From Quillaja saponaria (taxonomy: Eukaryota > Streptophyta > Magnoliopsida > Fabales > Quillajaceae), in contig CM055611.1 of assembly GCA_029379385.1 (NCBI GenBank), positions 22,968,092 to 23,032,091 of the forward strand: 64,000 nt of DNA, given 5' to 3'. The position numbers and the translations under genes are program-made. Below are positions 1-10,018 of the stretch, one piece after another. The notes beneath the pieces are model-generated. The model saw nothing but the letters and a program-made list of their open reading frames with translations, searched no databases and was not told the DNA's origin. The first letter of the stretch is position 1. Each line of letters opens with the position of its first letter.

Positions 1-1387
1 ATATTAAAAATAAAAATATAAAGACAAAATAAAGGTAATTGAAGAAAAAATTCTCTCACTTTTGTTGTACTCAAATATACAAAAATAAAAGAGACCACGC
101 AATATTCATTTAAATTTTTTAAGTAATACCTCTTTTGTATGCATACTATCATATGTCTTGTGAGCACTTATATGATAGATAAATCCATTTTTTTTTTTTA
201 TAATGAATCTCACAATCATAATCAGCAATTATTGTTATTCAATTATTCTTTCTTTCTATGAATGTTTTCCTCTTTATTTGTGAAAATTTAATAGTTATAT
301 ATATATTGAATGACTATAGTTTTTATTAATTGTAAATTGGAATTAGCTAAAAAAAAAAAAAAAAAGTTACCATTATGCTAAATTACAATTCAGCTTTTGC
401 ATCAGCATAATGTCCATACTGTAGATGATATTTTTGAATATTTTTTTTAAAAATCTTTAGCATTAATCTTTTTCTTTGCTAAAAGTTTTATTAGCATTAT
501 TTTCCGTTGCTAAAAGTTTAACATTTTACGTCAAAACTGAAAATTGAAGCGAAAACCTTTTGCATTATTACAACCAAATTGCAACATGCGTTTTTATTTA
601 TTTATTTTCTTTTATGCAAAAACTTTTGTCATCAATGTTGTGTTAATGCAAAATCCATGTTTTCTTGTAGTGTCATTTATTTAAGAGCCAGGCTAGAATC
701 GAAATATCGTCAACTGTTAAAATAATTACAATTAAGCAAGTTAATCAAACTCTTCGATCAATAATTACTTGTTCAGTTTTAGCATTTCCTATAAGGAGAG
801 CATCATATAATTAATTATAAGATTATCATGCTAGTTGGCTCTTACAGTATTAGGTAACAATATTATAAATGATCTCCTCTTATATTATATCTGACAATAA
901 TAAATTGTCTAATACATTATATAATTTCTTCATATTTTATGTTTAATTTTCATATCTCAAAAAATATGTTTATATTCTTTCTCCATTAAATTTGATCTTT
1001 TTCTTTTCATTTGAACCCTTTTCCTTGATTTTGATAACATATTTTTATATGAAATTCAAAAAGAAATTTCAATTATATCACTTTTGTTTATAAATTAAAT
1101 CCTTTGATTGAGATATTTAATTGGCTCTGATAATTAATTAATTAAAATGCTAAAAAACTATTGTCATATATGTCACATGAATATAAACAAGAGGCAACGT
1201 GCATTAATTTTATTACCATGTCTTGATAATTCACTAATCTAATATTTTAATTGTCCAAATTTAAAACTAGTATAAAAAAAATTAAAAAAAATTAGGATTT
1301 CAAGTATATATATAAAAACAAAGGTTATTTTTCTTTAATTTCAAGAGAGGAAATTGAGGGTACTATTATTGTGTAAGAAATTATAGT
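1..1387. other. AT-rich upstream DNA, no gene seen
   Basis: No convincing coding sequence. It holds poly-A/T runs, and from about 1130 a stretch resembling the DNA upstream of the intact peptide gene at 3175 (about 2940-3130): both have a 'gtcacatga...aacaagag.caac' block and an AT-rich run before the start codon. This probable duplicated promoter serves the broken copy that follows. Confidence 0.5.
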
Positions 1388-1621
1388 ATGGAGAAGAAAC
1401 TCAGAGTAAGATTAATGACAATAATGGTTCTTACAATTCCATTGCTAGTTATTTCTGAAAATGACCAGTATTATAAAAATGTGTATGATTGTATTGAAGA
1501 TTGCCCTCAAGTATGCAAAGAATTTCTGTAAATGCCCACAAGTGCCAAGTTTAAGCGTTGTGTGGGTGTATGTTGTGTTGATTGCATTGCCACACATAAG
1601 AACAAGATTAATAGTCCTTAA
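1388..1621 (+). pseudogene. Cys-rich secreted peptide copy A, one premature stop
   Basis: An ATG opens a 78-codon frame with a hydrophobic signal peptide (MEKKLRVRLM, then TIMVLTIPLLV), followed by a C-x3-C-x3-C block (DCIEDCPQVC). A TAA stop lies just after EFL, where the intact copy at 3175 has a Tyr codon. Beyond the stop the same frame continues through the second block and ends with CIATHK, as in the intact copy. Only one base need have changed, so the break looks recent. It lacks the Asn/Pro-rich spacer and the two extra cysteines of the 3175 copy. The mRNA could still give a truncated peptide with three cysteines. Function is unknown. Confidence 0.7.
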
Positions 1622-2140
1622 ATGCGTATTGACAGGGGGTTACCAAAGCTAAAAACTGTGTTGTTCAAACATATTTTAAGAGAATTATTAGCTTATTCTC
1701 ACTTTAACTTTGATTAAATTCGAGGGACAAAAATTGAAATATCAAAATAATACAGGAGATCTCTATCTGTAATTGATATTGTTAATGGTTGTAATACTTG
1801 TGAGAATTATAACAACTTAATTCATGATTGCATGAACTTAATGGAGTCATTACAAGGAGTGGAAATCAGCCATGCATTTAGAGAGACAAATGGTTGTGCT
1901 GATGGATTAGCTAAAGTAAGAAAATTATAAGTGGAAAGAAACAACTGTTACAACTCTCAAGTGATCAACAATAACAAATATTAATTTATTTATGGATATC
2001 CAAACTAAATAGAAATTATGAAGAAAAGTATGATCCCATCTATCCTATCTAATTTTCGTTAGAATAACAGTGGTGAATATCAGGTTGTAATGCCATATAA
2101 TTACACTATCAGCATGATCAATGGAGGACTAACACCATCA

Positions 2141-2325
2141 CTAATAGTGATCCTTATGACCATGCTTGTGCTCGCAATCCAGAAAACAATCAGTAATGCA
2201 AATGAGCAATCGAATAACTGTTTCGAATTGTTATGTTTTACTGGCATTGTATCCAGCAGAAATCAATGCAGTTCATCAACTCCAGGGAGTCGATGCCATC
2301 AATATGAGCTTCTATTTCCACCTTA
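2141..2325 (-). pseudogene. Cys-rich peptide copy D, inverted and decayed
   Basis: Read on the minus strand, this stretch resembles the gene at 5304-5537. It has a first C-x3-C-x3-C block (NCIDFCWIQC), an in-frame TAA soon after, and, in a shifted frame, a second block (CITDCFLDCEHKHGH) ending at TAG. The signal-peptide part cannot be recognised. Stop plus frameshift mark it as a dead copy. It is the only member of the cluster on the minus strand, so the cluster also changed by inversion. Confidence 0.6.
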
Positions 2326-2330
2326 AGAAA

Positions 2331-3165
2331 TACTAGTAGTATTAAACACCCACTAATATTATAATTACTCTACCTTTCCTCATCCTCGTATCAATAATTT
2401 TTTGCATTTATAACTGCTCTTATCTTTGGGATACCTGAAAATTGAAGTTTAATTAAGTTAATCAGAATTTATAATTCCTGAACTAATTATGTAATGTTCA
2501 TGAGGACAGCTTAGGTATATAACATGAAAACCCAATAGTCTCATTTGGAATATTAGAATCATGACATTCAGTATGTTATATAGTAAAGTAATTGTGATGT
2601 CCCTAAGGCCACTAAAAAAACGATTAAGGCTGAGTTTGATAATAATGTGACTTTCAACTGTATAAAAATAATTGTTTAAAAAATTATAATCAACTTTTAA
2701 AAACATCACTTTTAGTATTTCTAAAAGCACTCACGACTTTAAAAAGTAGTAGAAAAATATCTCTTAAAAAATTTAACTAATTATTTTTTGCATGTTGTGA
2801 CATTTAAAAAGCCACAGAAGCTTCTTAAAAAGTATTATCAAACTCAACCTAAATTCCTTCACTAGATCTATTGAGAATGAACAAGAGACAACTTAATTGC
2901 ATTAATTAATTATTTGAAGCACAATAAATATGATAATTAGATTACATTATTATTAATTATTAAAAATGCGAAAAGGATAATCTTGTAATGTCACATGACA
3001 ATGAACAAGAGACAACAAATTATATTAGAAGTCACCTCTCAATTATTATTTTAACTTTCCAAATTGTAAATTATTTATTCAAAAAATAATATTAAAAAAC
3101 TTTGGATTTACAGTATAAATATTAAAAGATAGAATTTTTATTTTATACTGGAAGTGATATATAGT
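2331..3165. other. AT-rich spacer with duplicated promoter sequence
   Basis: No gene seen. Around 2870-2900 and 2995-3030 two similar blocks contain 'atgaacaagagacaac', also found in related form near 1180-1200. These look like repeated upstream sequence of the peptide genes. A TATA-like 'tataaatatta' lies near 3113, before the start at 3175. Confidence 0.4.
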
Positions 3166-3174
3166 ATGTGTATT

Positions 3175-3495
3175 ATGGAGAATAAACTTGTAAAACAAAC
3201 ATTATTGACAGTACTGTTGGTGCTTATAATACCTTTGCTAGTTGTAGCAAATTGTATTGGTGATAACTATGATCATGTAAATTGCCCATGGCCAGTTTCC
3301 AATCCAAATAATCCTAAATTATCAAATGTTATTAATCCTAATGAACAATACATTAAAGCTGTCCATGATTGTTTTGCAGAGTGTCCTGAAAAATGTAAAG
3401 AATTTTTGTACTTGCCCAAATATACGAACAAGCACAGGCGTTGTATGGCTGCATGTTATTCTGGCTGCATTGCCACACATAAGAAACAACATTAA
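3175..3495 (+). CDS. Small secreted cysteine-rich peptide, copy B (intact)
   Basis: 106 residues. The start chosen matches the MEKK/MENK start of the related copies; an in-frame ATG nine bases upstream (3166) is possible. Residues 1-25 are a typical signal peptide with a Leu/Val/Ile core. The mature part has Cys27 and Cys37, an Asn/Pro-rich spacer (about 42-57), then two C-x3-C-x3-C blocks (Cys66-70-74 and Cys90-94-98) separated by 15 residues, ending in a basic His/Lys tail. Eight cysteines could form four disulfides. The paired blocks suggest a helical hairpin, as in alpha-hairpinins or thionin-like peptides, but those families are not a clear match. A secreted defence or signalling peptide is an inference. 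It is single-exon and lies between broken relatives. Confidence 0.65.
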   Translation: MENKLVKQTLLTVLLVLIIPLLVVANCIGDNYDHVNCPWPVSNPNNPKLSNVINPNEQYIKAVHDCFAECPEKCKEFLYLPKYTNKHRRCMAACYSGCIATHKKQH

Positions 3496-3889
3496 ACATC
3501 TTAATTATTATGTCGATCTTATAAGTTAAAAAGATATTGTATAAGGGTGTGTTGGGTAGAGGGTTAAGTTCTGTCCTATGGAGATTATTTCATAGAGCAT
3601 ATATTAAGTATAGAAGTATTACATTTAATTGTGTTTGGTTGTATATGATAATAATTGTAAGTGAAGTTTTAATGTATTAAATATTAGTTATAATTGGTAC
3701 ATAATGGTCAATAGAAATATTATTATTAAAATATTTTAACTATATTATAAAGCAAGTGCCCGACTATCCTGAAATTACAATTAAACAAATTAATTAGAAA
3801 CAGGATTTTTGTTCACGAGAAATAATCAAACAAAATTATCAGTAAGTTTCTTTTTCGAACTTTTTTATGGAGAAGAATCATATGTAACA

Positions 3890-4290
3890 AATACAAGTAT
3901 GCGGGGTCTAGTCTGTGGTCGACAGGGAGATTAGTAGTGGCCAATCTTCTACAGTTCTACCGGGGAAAATACAAATATTGTTGAGCCTAATCTTATTCTG
4001 GGTTGGTGGCTGTCTCTCTTTAAAAGTGTTTTCCTGCAGGCTAAACCCCTAACATTGCAAAGGCCTATCAACTGCTGAGTTCAAATGTATCTTATCTTTT
4101 GAACCTCACTTTTTTACTTATTTATTAATTATTTTTTTGTTTTTTTGAGCGGCTTCACGGTACTCCTACAATTAATTTATCAATTGTATTTAATAATTTA
4201 TATCCAATTGTGTAAGAAAATATTAATTATAGAATGTGTAAGAAATTATACTTCATTAATTCTTTTCTAACTAGAGAATAATAACTGACA
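3890..4290. repeat. Duplicated non-coding block, copy 1
   Basis: The part at about 4150-4280 matches about 8730-8850 closely: both contain 'cactcctacaattaattta' or its one-base variant, then 'tcaattgtatttaataatt' and a shared 'attaattatagaatgtgt'. The less conserved part before it (about 3985-4120) resembles 8545-8690. Each block lies upstream of peptide-gene copies, so it was probably duplicated with them. Confidence 0.6.
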
Positions 4291-5303
4291 TAGTGAAACA
4301 TATCAAAATTTGCTAGTGCATTAATGAATATTTTAGTGTTACATCAACTTAACTTTTCTTTCAATACCTTTAAATAAATAATACAAAAAAATTAGTGATA
4401 CTATTAATATTAAATCTCACAAAATAGAAATTATAAATATATTTTAAAAAATAAGTTAAATAATTCGTGCACCAAGGCTAAATAAATATAGTTCTATTAT
4501 ACATCCATAACCCAATCATTAAATACATTAGTGATAGACTAAAATGCCCTCAATTATTAAATTCAACCGCTCTAATTTTTCTAGTTCCATCCATTTTTAT
4601 TTTGATTCCTCAACGGGCAGTCGAGCACACAGTCAGTTTTGATGTTACAAAATATGATAAAATTCGAAAGGAGAACCACCGAACAAGTTATAGTCTGTTT
4701 AATTGCACCTAAAACATAGTCAAGTCGTGACTAATATCAAATATATTTTGAATTTTAAATAAATTACTATTATATATATACCCAACTTAATTGCTTGACA
4801 TGTACTAAAGGCCACATGAAATTCCAACATTTCAATTTTCAAGAGGCAATATATATGAAATATATATATATATATATATAAGAACCAATATTCATGATAT
4901 TAGGGTCAAGAAAACCTGTAGACAATAATTTATTTAGTTTGAATTCCAAATCCAAAAATTAACAAAATATATTCATTAAGAGGCATTTGAGAGTCATATA
5001 GGTTTGTTAATTATGGTTCTACTTATGCCAAAAATAAAGCCCAAAGCCATGTCCTTCGTCTAAATAACTTCTTCAATACAAGAGATTTTCATTTCCTGTC
5101 GAGTAAAACTTGACAAAAATTGAAGAAACTTTCACTCTTTGAATAGCCTAGAGGACATCAAAATAACTTCATTTCAAAATTTATCCTGAAGCAAGTTTGT
5201 TTTTTTCGAAATCATCTCCAGCCAAATACACAATATCTATTCGTTGCAGGCATAATTAATTATATAGCATTCTTAATTGCATGATTCTCATATTCTCAAT
5301 GAT
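4291..5303. other. AT-rich intergenic DNA
   Basis: No coding sequence recognised. Contains an (AT)n microsatellite at about 4859-4880. The last 250 bases are the likely promoter and 5' leader of the gene starting at 5304. Confidence 0.4.
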
Positions 5304-5537
5304 ATGAGAACGAGGAAAGGTAGTGTACTTATACTAGTGGCTATTTTCATACTGGTATTTCTTCTGGTAGAAATTTATGGCATTGGCTCCGGCTCCTCGG
5401 GGTTGATGAGCTGCATGGACTCCTGTTGGATAGAATGCCGGAAAAAACATAACAGTGAGAACCACATTTTTCGATTGCACCGTTGTATTGATGATTGTTT
5501 TATGGGTTGCCAGCACAAGCATGGTCGTAGTCATTAG
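5304..5537 (+). CDS. Small secreted cysteine-rich peptide, copy C (intact)
   Basis: 77 residues. Start at the first ATG of the frame, giving MRTRKGS followed by a strong hydrophobic segment (about residues 8-25) that is a signal peptide or anchor. The rest has two C-x3-C-x3-C blocks: Cys37-41-45 (SCMDSCWIEC) and Cys61-65-69 (RCIDDCFMGC), with 15 residues between them and a basic HKHGRSH tail. The layout equals the gene at 3175, but it lacks that gene's Asn/Pro spacer and extra cysteine pair, and overall identity is low, so the two are separate sub-lineages. The copies at 2141, 6021 and 9295 resemble this one. Role unknown; an antimicrobial or signalling peptide is an inference. Confidence 0.65.
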   Translation: MRTRKGSVLILVAIFILVFLLVEIYGIGSGSSGLMSCMDSCWIECRKKHNSENHIFRLHRCIDDCFMGCQHKHGRSH

Positions 5538-5837
5538 CGTTAATGATGGTATACAAAATATTTTTCATGTATTTAACCTAAAATAATGGTTAAATACAGT
5601 AGCTTCCCTAATGTTGGGGAATGCATCTCATGTATGTTCTCATTTTAATGGCAAAATCACAGCTCAACTGGTTTTTTAGATTTCTGGATATTCACAGCCT
5701 ATGCATAATATTTTGGCTTGCGATACTATTAAAGCAACAAACTGCTAAGCGAAATGACCAACCTAAGCAAAGGTGTAACTGGAGTTGAAGACAAATTATT
5801 ACTACTGTCATTGCCTGTTTGATTATTAACAGCCATA

Positions 5838-6250
5838 AAGTTTGTAAGTAAATTGTCTAAGCATATGGTGATTGACATGTTGGGAGTAGTTTGTAATAAA
5901 ATCGTCTATGCTTCAGGCGATTTATGTGTAAATTGAACGGTTAAGTAAATCGTCTTAGTTTTTGACGATTTACATAGTTTATGAAGAAATTCCCTAACAA
6001 ACTAACAAGTTGAAGCTACTATTTGGCGAGAGAAAGGCAGAGTAGTTACAGGAGTGGCAATTCTAATAACTCTATTCATACTAGTGTTTTTTTATGGTAC
6101 AAGTTGAAGGAAGCTAATAGTGATAGATTTTTTGTCTCTCGAGAATTTTATTTACGTGCCAAAGCAAGGCCGGCGATGTTAAGTTGCGTGGACCAGTGCT
6201 TGGCAGATTGCCGGAAAAATCATGAGTTATGACAACATCCTTTGGGAAAC
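5838..6250. repeat. Segmental duplication, copy 1 (pairs with about 9112-9515)
   Basis: About 400 bases beginning 'aagtaaattgtctaagcat' and running through the broken peptide copy to 'gagttatgacaac' are closely matched at about 9112-9515. Differences are mostly single bases and small indels. The first 150 bases contain minisatellite-like units with the motif 'aaatcgtc..tgacgattta'. The copies lie about 3.27 kb apart. Confidence 0.75.
6021..6232 (+). pseudogene. Cys-rich peptide copy E, start lost and frameshifted
   Basis: By alignment with the gene at 5304, the start-codon position reads ATT, followed by REKGRVVTGVAIL and a hydrophobic core. An extra base in a T run and a nearby indel shift the frame and produce a stop. 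A third stretch regains frame and carries the first block (SCVDQCLADCRKNHEL) before TGA. No clear second cysteine block follows. It is a dead copy and near twin of the one at 9295. Confidence 0.6.
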
Positions 6251-6299
6251 GTTGAACTAACATCCACGTAAATTACATTTGACAATATTCTGTAAACAA

Positions 6300-6480
6300 A
6301 TAGTTTGTGTTTTCCGAAACTTACGTAAAAATTGCAAATGAGAATAATTTGAACACCAATTGTTTTAATATATGACGATCTCCATATAAGATATAAATGA
6401 GAGTAGTTGGTAAGCATGTCGTCTAAAGTACTCCTGACGGTTTACATATAAATTATAAATGATTTGTAAGCAATTTGATA
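6300..6480. repeat. Degenerate minisatellite units
   Basis: Contains several diverged units of the 'aaattgtctaag...gacgatttacatataaattgcaaatgagaat' type also seen at 5840-6000, 9112-9260 and 10019-10800. Too degenerate for exact unit borders by eye. Confidence 0.45.
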
Positions 6481-6667
6481 GAAAATATAATATTTTAACA
6501 TTTTAATGGAAGAAAATAATTGCTATGAAGTCAGCTTAATTTTCTATAAAAATGTTTTAGTTAATATATACAATTTAGTACTGGTCTAAAATGATAAAAG
6601 AAGATCTATCATCTGAAATTCTGAATGAATAATATGACTAGATCATTTACAATTGTGACGGGCGATA

Positions 6668-6928
6668 ATGGTGGTGGTGGTGGCCATGTCTGCCTTACTT
6701 GAAGTGCAGGTTACCGATGAACCTCCCCCTCTTTCATCGCCTGATCTCGACTAACATTTGGAACCTGCTGTAGTTTCTCTTCATCAACATGATGATAACA
6801 ATGAAAAAGTGGTTGACTGTTATAAGAAATGCTGGATAGACTGTTTGAATAAAAAAAGTAAGGCCCCATTTGGAGTTTGTATAAATAAATGCTATGCAGA
6901 TTGTAAATCTCACAATCTCATTGTCTAA
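6668..6928 (+). pseudogene. Cys-rich peptide copy G, one premature stop
   Basis: An 87-codon frame starts with a short hydrophobic leader (MVVVVAMSALLEVQV) and ends with two perfect C-x3-C-x3-C blocks (DCYKKCWIDC and VCINKCYADC) before TAA. A single in-frame TAA at codon 29 (6752-6754) separates leader from cysteine region. No GT-AG intron that would remove it is obvious. The cysteine framework is fully conserved, so either the stop is recent or the true first exon lies elsewhere. It differs in sequence from all other copies. Confidence 0.55.
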
Positions 6929-7136
6929 CATCATGTCTTTAATTGAAGTTCATTTCTCTCATCATATTCTATCCAAATAAATTAAAATTTTCCCTATCGA
7001 TGCAATTTATTTGTTGAAGTTTCCTTATTACAATTAAAGCCTTTCTCCATAAATATGACATAAGGTGGTTTTAATTTATTTTCTGCTTAATTACTTGACC
7101 TCTAAGAAACGTCACAGTAAATTAATTATCCTCCAA

Positions 7137-7163
7137 TAAGTGTTTTTTTTTTTTTTTTTTTTT
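7137..7163. repeat. Poly-T tract
   Basis: A long run of T directly follows 'aataagtg'. It could be an old retroposed poly-A tail read from the minus strand or a simple microsatellite; nothing at its side identifies a source gene. Confidence 0.4.
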
Positions 7164-7370
7164 CAAAATAATTCCGGTCAAATAAAATTCCATGATATGA
7201 TAAACTTGAACTAAAATATTTTTGCCATTTATATATTAATCCAAAGATATACAAGTGAGATTTATATACATACATAATACACATATATAACAATGATTTG
7301 GTGAGTTTCCTTATTTTCAAGCAAATGTAAAGCAGTGTTCCGCTGCAATCACTGCTTTACTTGATCAAAA

Positions 7371-7610
7371 TTAATTATTATGAAACCTGTTTATAATTAA
7401 AAATAAAATAAAATATTTCCCTTCACTTTTGAATCTATCTTCAAACTTTCTTATTTCCCTCTTCCCCTCCTTCTTCCATCCGCTCAACTCTTTTTCATCC
7501 TCAACCCTCCTCCTTCTCTCTTTCTCCTCCAAAACCCGGCCTCTCTTCTCGTCCCTATGATCTTCTCGGTCCCTACTATAATCTCGCTCCCTCTTGCTGG
7601 ATTTTTTCAT
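7371..7610 (-). pseudogene. Fragment encoding an Arg/Glu/Asp-rich protein stretch
   Basis: On the minus strand an ATG opens 79 codons, of which the first 60 or so are rich in R, E, K and D (MKKSSKRERDYSRDREDHRD and similar), like charged N-terminal regions of splicing factors or RNA helicases. The frame then runs into AT-rich sequence (FILFLIINRF) and stops. There is no domain and no continuation, so it may be a captured or retroposed piece of a splicing-related gene. It could also be a chance product of a pyrimidine-rich stretch on the plus strand. Confidence 0.3.
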
Positions 7611-8520
7611 GTCTCTCTATTCCGAGGTTTCGGCTATGGCTCTATTCCCATGGCTAGATATTCATGCTACAGGACAAATAAATTGATTAATATCTCAAAT
7701 CTTACGTCCATAAACTTTATTTATAGTGAACAACAAAATATAAACTTCCACATCTAAGCAACGTGGGACTATACAATATATTAATATTACATTAATTTTA
7801 TTTTTTCAAAAAATATATTTAGTAAAAAGTTTACTAAATAAACCATTTTAATAAATTTTATGGTTATATTTGTTTAAATAAAATAATTTTAAAAATTCAT
7901 TTGAGTTTCTCTTATTTTCTATCTGATTTTTTTTTTTTTTTCTAACTTCAATTTTAGGACTCTAAAAGTCCCAAAAAAATTTTCCGTAAAACTTAAAAGA
8001 TAAAACTTATGTTACCAAATAATTTTGTAAAAAATGTTAAATCCAAAAGTTATTTTTAAAAACCTGACATAATCTTAATTAAATGTAATTCTCTTTCTTT
8101 ATTTTTCTTTTTATTTTTAGACCTGAACTCTTGTTGTGGAACAATAGTATTTATATAAAATTCAAAAGTTTTCTTTTTAATTGAATAAAAAGCTTTACCG
8201 TCAAAATATATATATATTTACATAAAATTCATCAAAAATGGGTACATATTTCAATATCTAGAAGCTACACCAATATTAATTAAGAAATAATAATTTAACC
8301 AAGAAAAGATTAATTTATTGGGGAAAAAAAAATTCAAAAAGCACTCTTCAAGAGAATGAGAGTTTGAATCTCTTTAATCATAGCCTGCAATTGGTGACAA
8401 ATTTATTAAAAAATGCGTATTGGTTTTGTACATGATAATAACTCACAAAATCATCCCATGCAACACACAAATTATAAAATTCATACATAAAATATTTCTA
8501 GTAAGTAATTGATTTTTTTT
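7611..8520. other. AT-rich intergenic DNA
   Basis: Only AT-rich sequence and homopolymer runs were seen; no gene. Confidence 0.4.
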
Positions 8521-8529
8521 TAGTTTCCC

Positions 8530-8850
8530 ATGAATATCATCACTCCCTTTGGAGGTAAGCCTAATCTCATTTGAGGTTAGTGATTGTCCCTTTCATAAGT
8601 GTTTTTCTGTCTGGCTCGAACCTCTGATATTGTAAAAACCTTTCAACCGCTAAGTTCAAGCGTACCTTACCATTTGAACTACGCTTTTAGAGTTTTTTTT
8701 TTTTTTTTTTTTTTTCTCTTTTGGGTGGCTTCACGGCACTCCTACAATTAATTTATCAATTGTATTTAATAATTCATATCTAATTGTGTAAGAAATATTA
8801 ATTATAGAATGTGTCAGGAATTATACTTCGTTAATTCTTTTTCTAATTAG
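8530..8850. repeat. Duplicated non-coding block, copy 2
   Basis: Partner of the block at about 3985-4290. The strongest match is 8730-8850. A poly-T run of about 24 bases interrupts it near 8693-8716, where copy 1 has a shorter T-rich stretch. Confidence 0.6.
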
Positions 8851-9014
8851 ATTACTATACATCTTTCAATTAATACAATTTTAATTATTACCCTTTCATC
8901 ACCTAATTATATCCTTGACCATCCAACAACACATTTGGGCCTTTATACAATATATATATATAGGGTTTAAATAGAAAATATATACAAAGTATGATATTGT
9001 ATTATTTAAGGAAA

Positions 9015-9114
9015 ATGGAGAATATGTTTGTGGCTAAACTAGTGATGGTACTGTACCTGAATATTATACCTATTATAACACATGCTTATGACCCTTTGCT
9101 TCCTTCTTCCTTTA
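9015..9114 (+). pseudogene. Cys-rich peptide copy H, 5' end only
   Basis: An ATG after a TATA-like region opens MENMFVAK and a hydrophobic leader ending IIPIITHAYD. This resembles the leader of the gene at 3175 (MENKLVK...IIPLLVVA). After about 33 codons the sequence jumps at 'aagtaaattgtctaagca' into the duplicated minisatellite segment, and no cysteine block follows in frame. It is a signal-peptide exon cut off by rearrangement. Confidence 0.6.
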
Positions 9115-9515
9115 CAAGTAAATTGTCTAAGCATAAGGTGATTGACATGTTGGGAGTAGTTTTTAAAAAAAATCGCCTATACTTCAGGCGATTTATGTAT
9201 AAATTGGAAATCAGAATGGTTTGTAAGTAAATCGTCTTACTATTTGGCGATTTACATAGTTTATGAAGAAATTGCATAACTAGTTGAAGCGAGTATTTGG
9301 CGAGAGAAAGGCAGAGTAGTTACAGGAGTGGCAATTCTAATAACTCTATTCATAGTTGTGTTTTTTATGGTACAAGTTGAAGCTAATAGTGATAGATTTT
9401 TCGTCTCTCGAGAATTTTATTTACGTGCCAAACCAACGCCGACGATGTTAAGTTGCATGGACCAGTGCTTGGCAGATTGCCAGAAAAACCATGAGTTATG
9501 ACAACGTCCTTTGGG
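9112..9515. repeat. Segmental duplication, copy 2 (pairs with about 5838-6250)
   Basis: Repeats the minisatellite-like units and broken peptide copy described for 5838-6250. Its left border cuts copy H, which places the duplication after the ancestor of copy H existed. Confidence 0.75.
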
Positions 9516-9607
9516 AAATGTTGAACTCTATTAATACACGTTATGATGATTGCAATCACAAGCATGGTCATGACCATCATCATCATCATCACAACATCAG
9601 AACATGA
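9295..9607 (+). pseudogene. Cys-rich peptide copy F, start lost, His-rich tail
   Basis: The position aligned with the start codon at 5304 reads ATT. The frame is then open through the hydrophobic leader and first block (SCMDQCLADCQKNHEL) to TGA at 9499-9501. Further on, in another frame, a remnant of the second block survives as DDCNHKHGHD followed by a run of six histidines, ending at TGA 9605-9607; two cysteines of that block are lost. Compared with copy E it keeps a cleaner leader. Non-functional unless translation starts at the internal ATG within the leader. Confidence 0.55.
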
Positions 9608-10018
9608 TATTCACCAACATTTTAAAGATAGGTATGATCAATTTTCTTCATACTTTCTATTTAATTTACGGATATTATTTCATCGCATTCATATGAAACT
9701 ACAATTTAAAACTGTACACAGATTCCAGATATGAAGATTGAACATGTCTATCAGGAGATTATCTCATGTACGGGTAGCTTGACAAATATAGAGTGAAAGC
9801 TCTAGTTATCTTTGCTTGGATTTCTACTTTTATAATATTGGAAGAACAAATACAAATATTCAGTCCCGTGCTCATTTGATTTTGCTCATTCAATTGCTAA
9901 CATTACAGCTTATTAATTTATTATTAGTATGTGTCACATTTTGGAGTTACATATATGTTTTGCTTTCTCTTATACAAACATTCCGGCTAGAAGTTATTCC
10001 TCACTATTTTTAAAAGTT

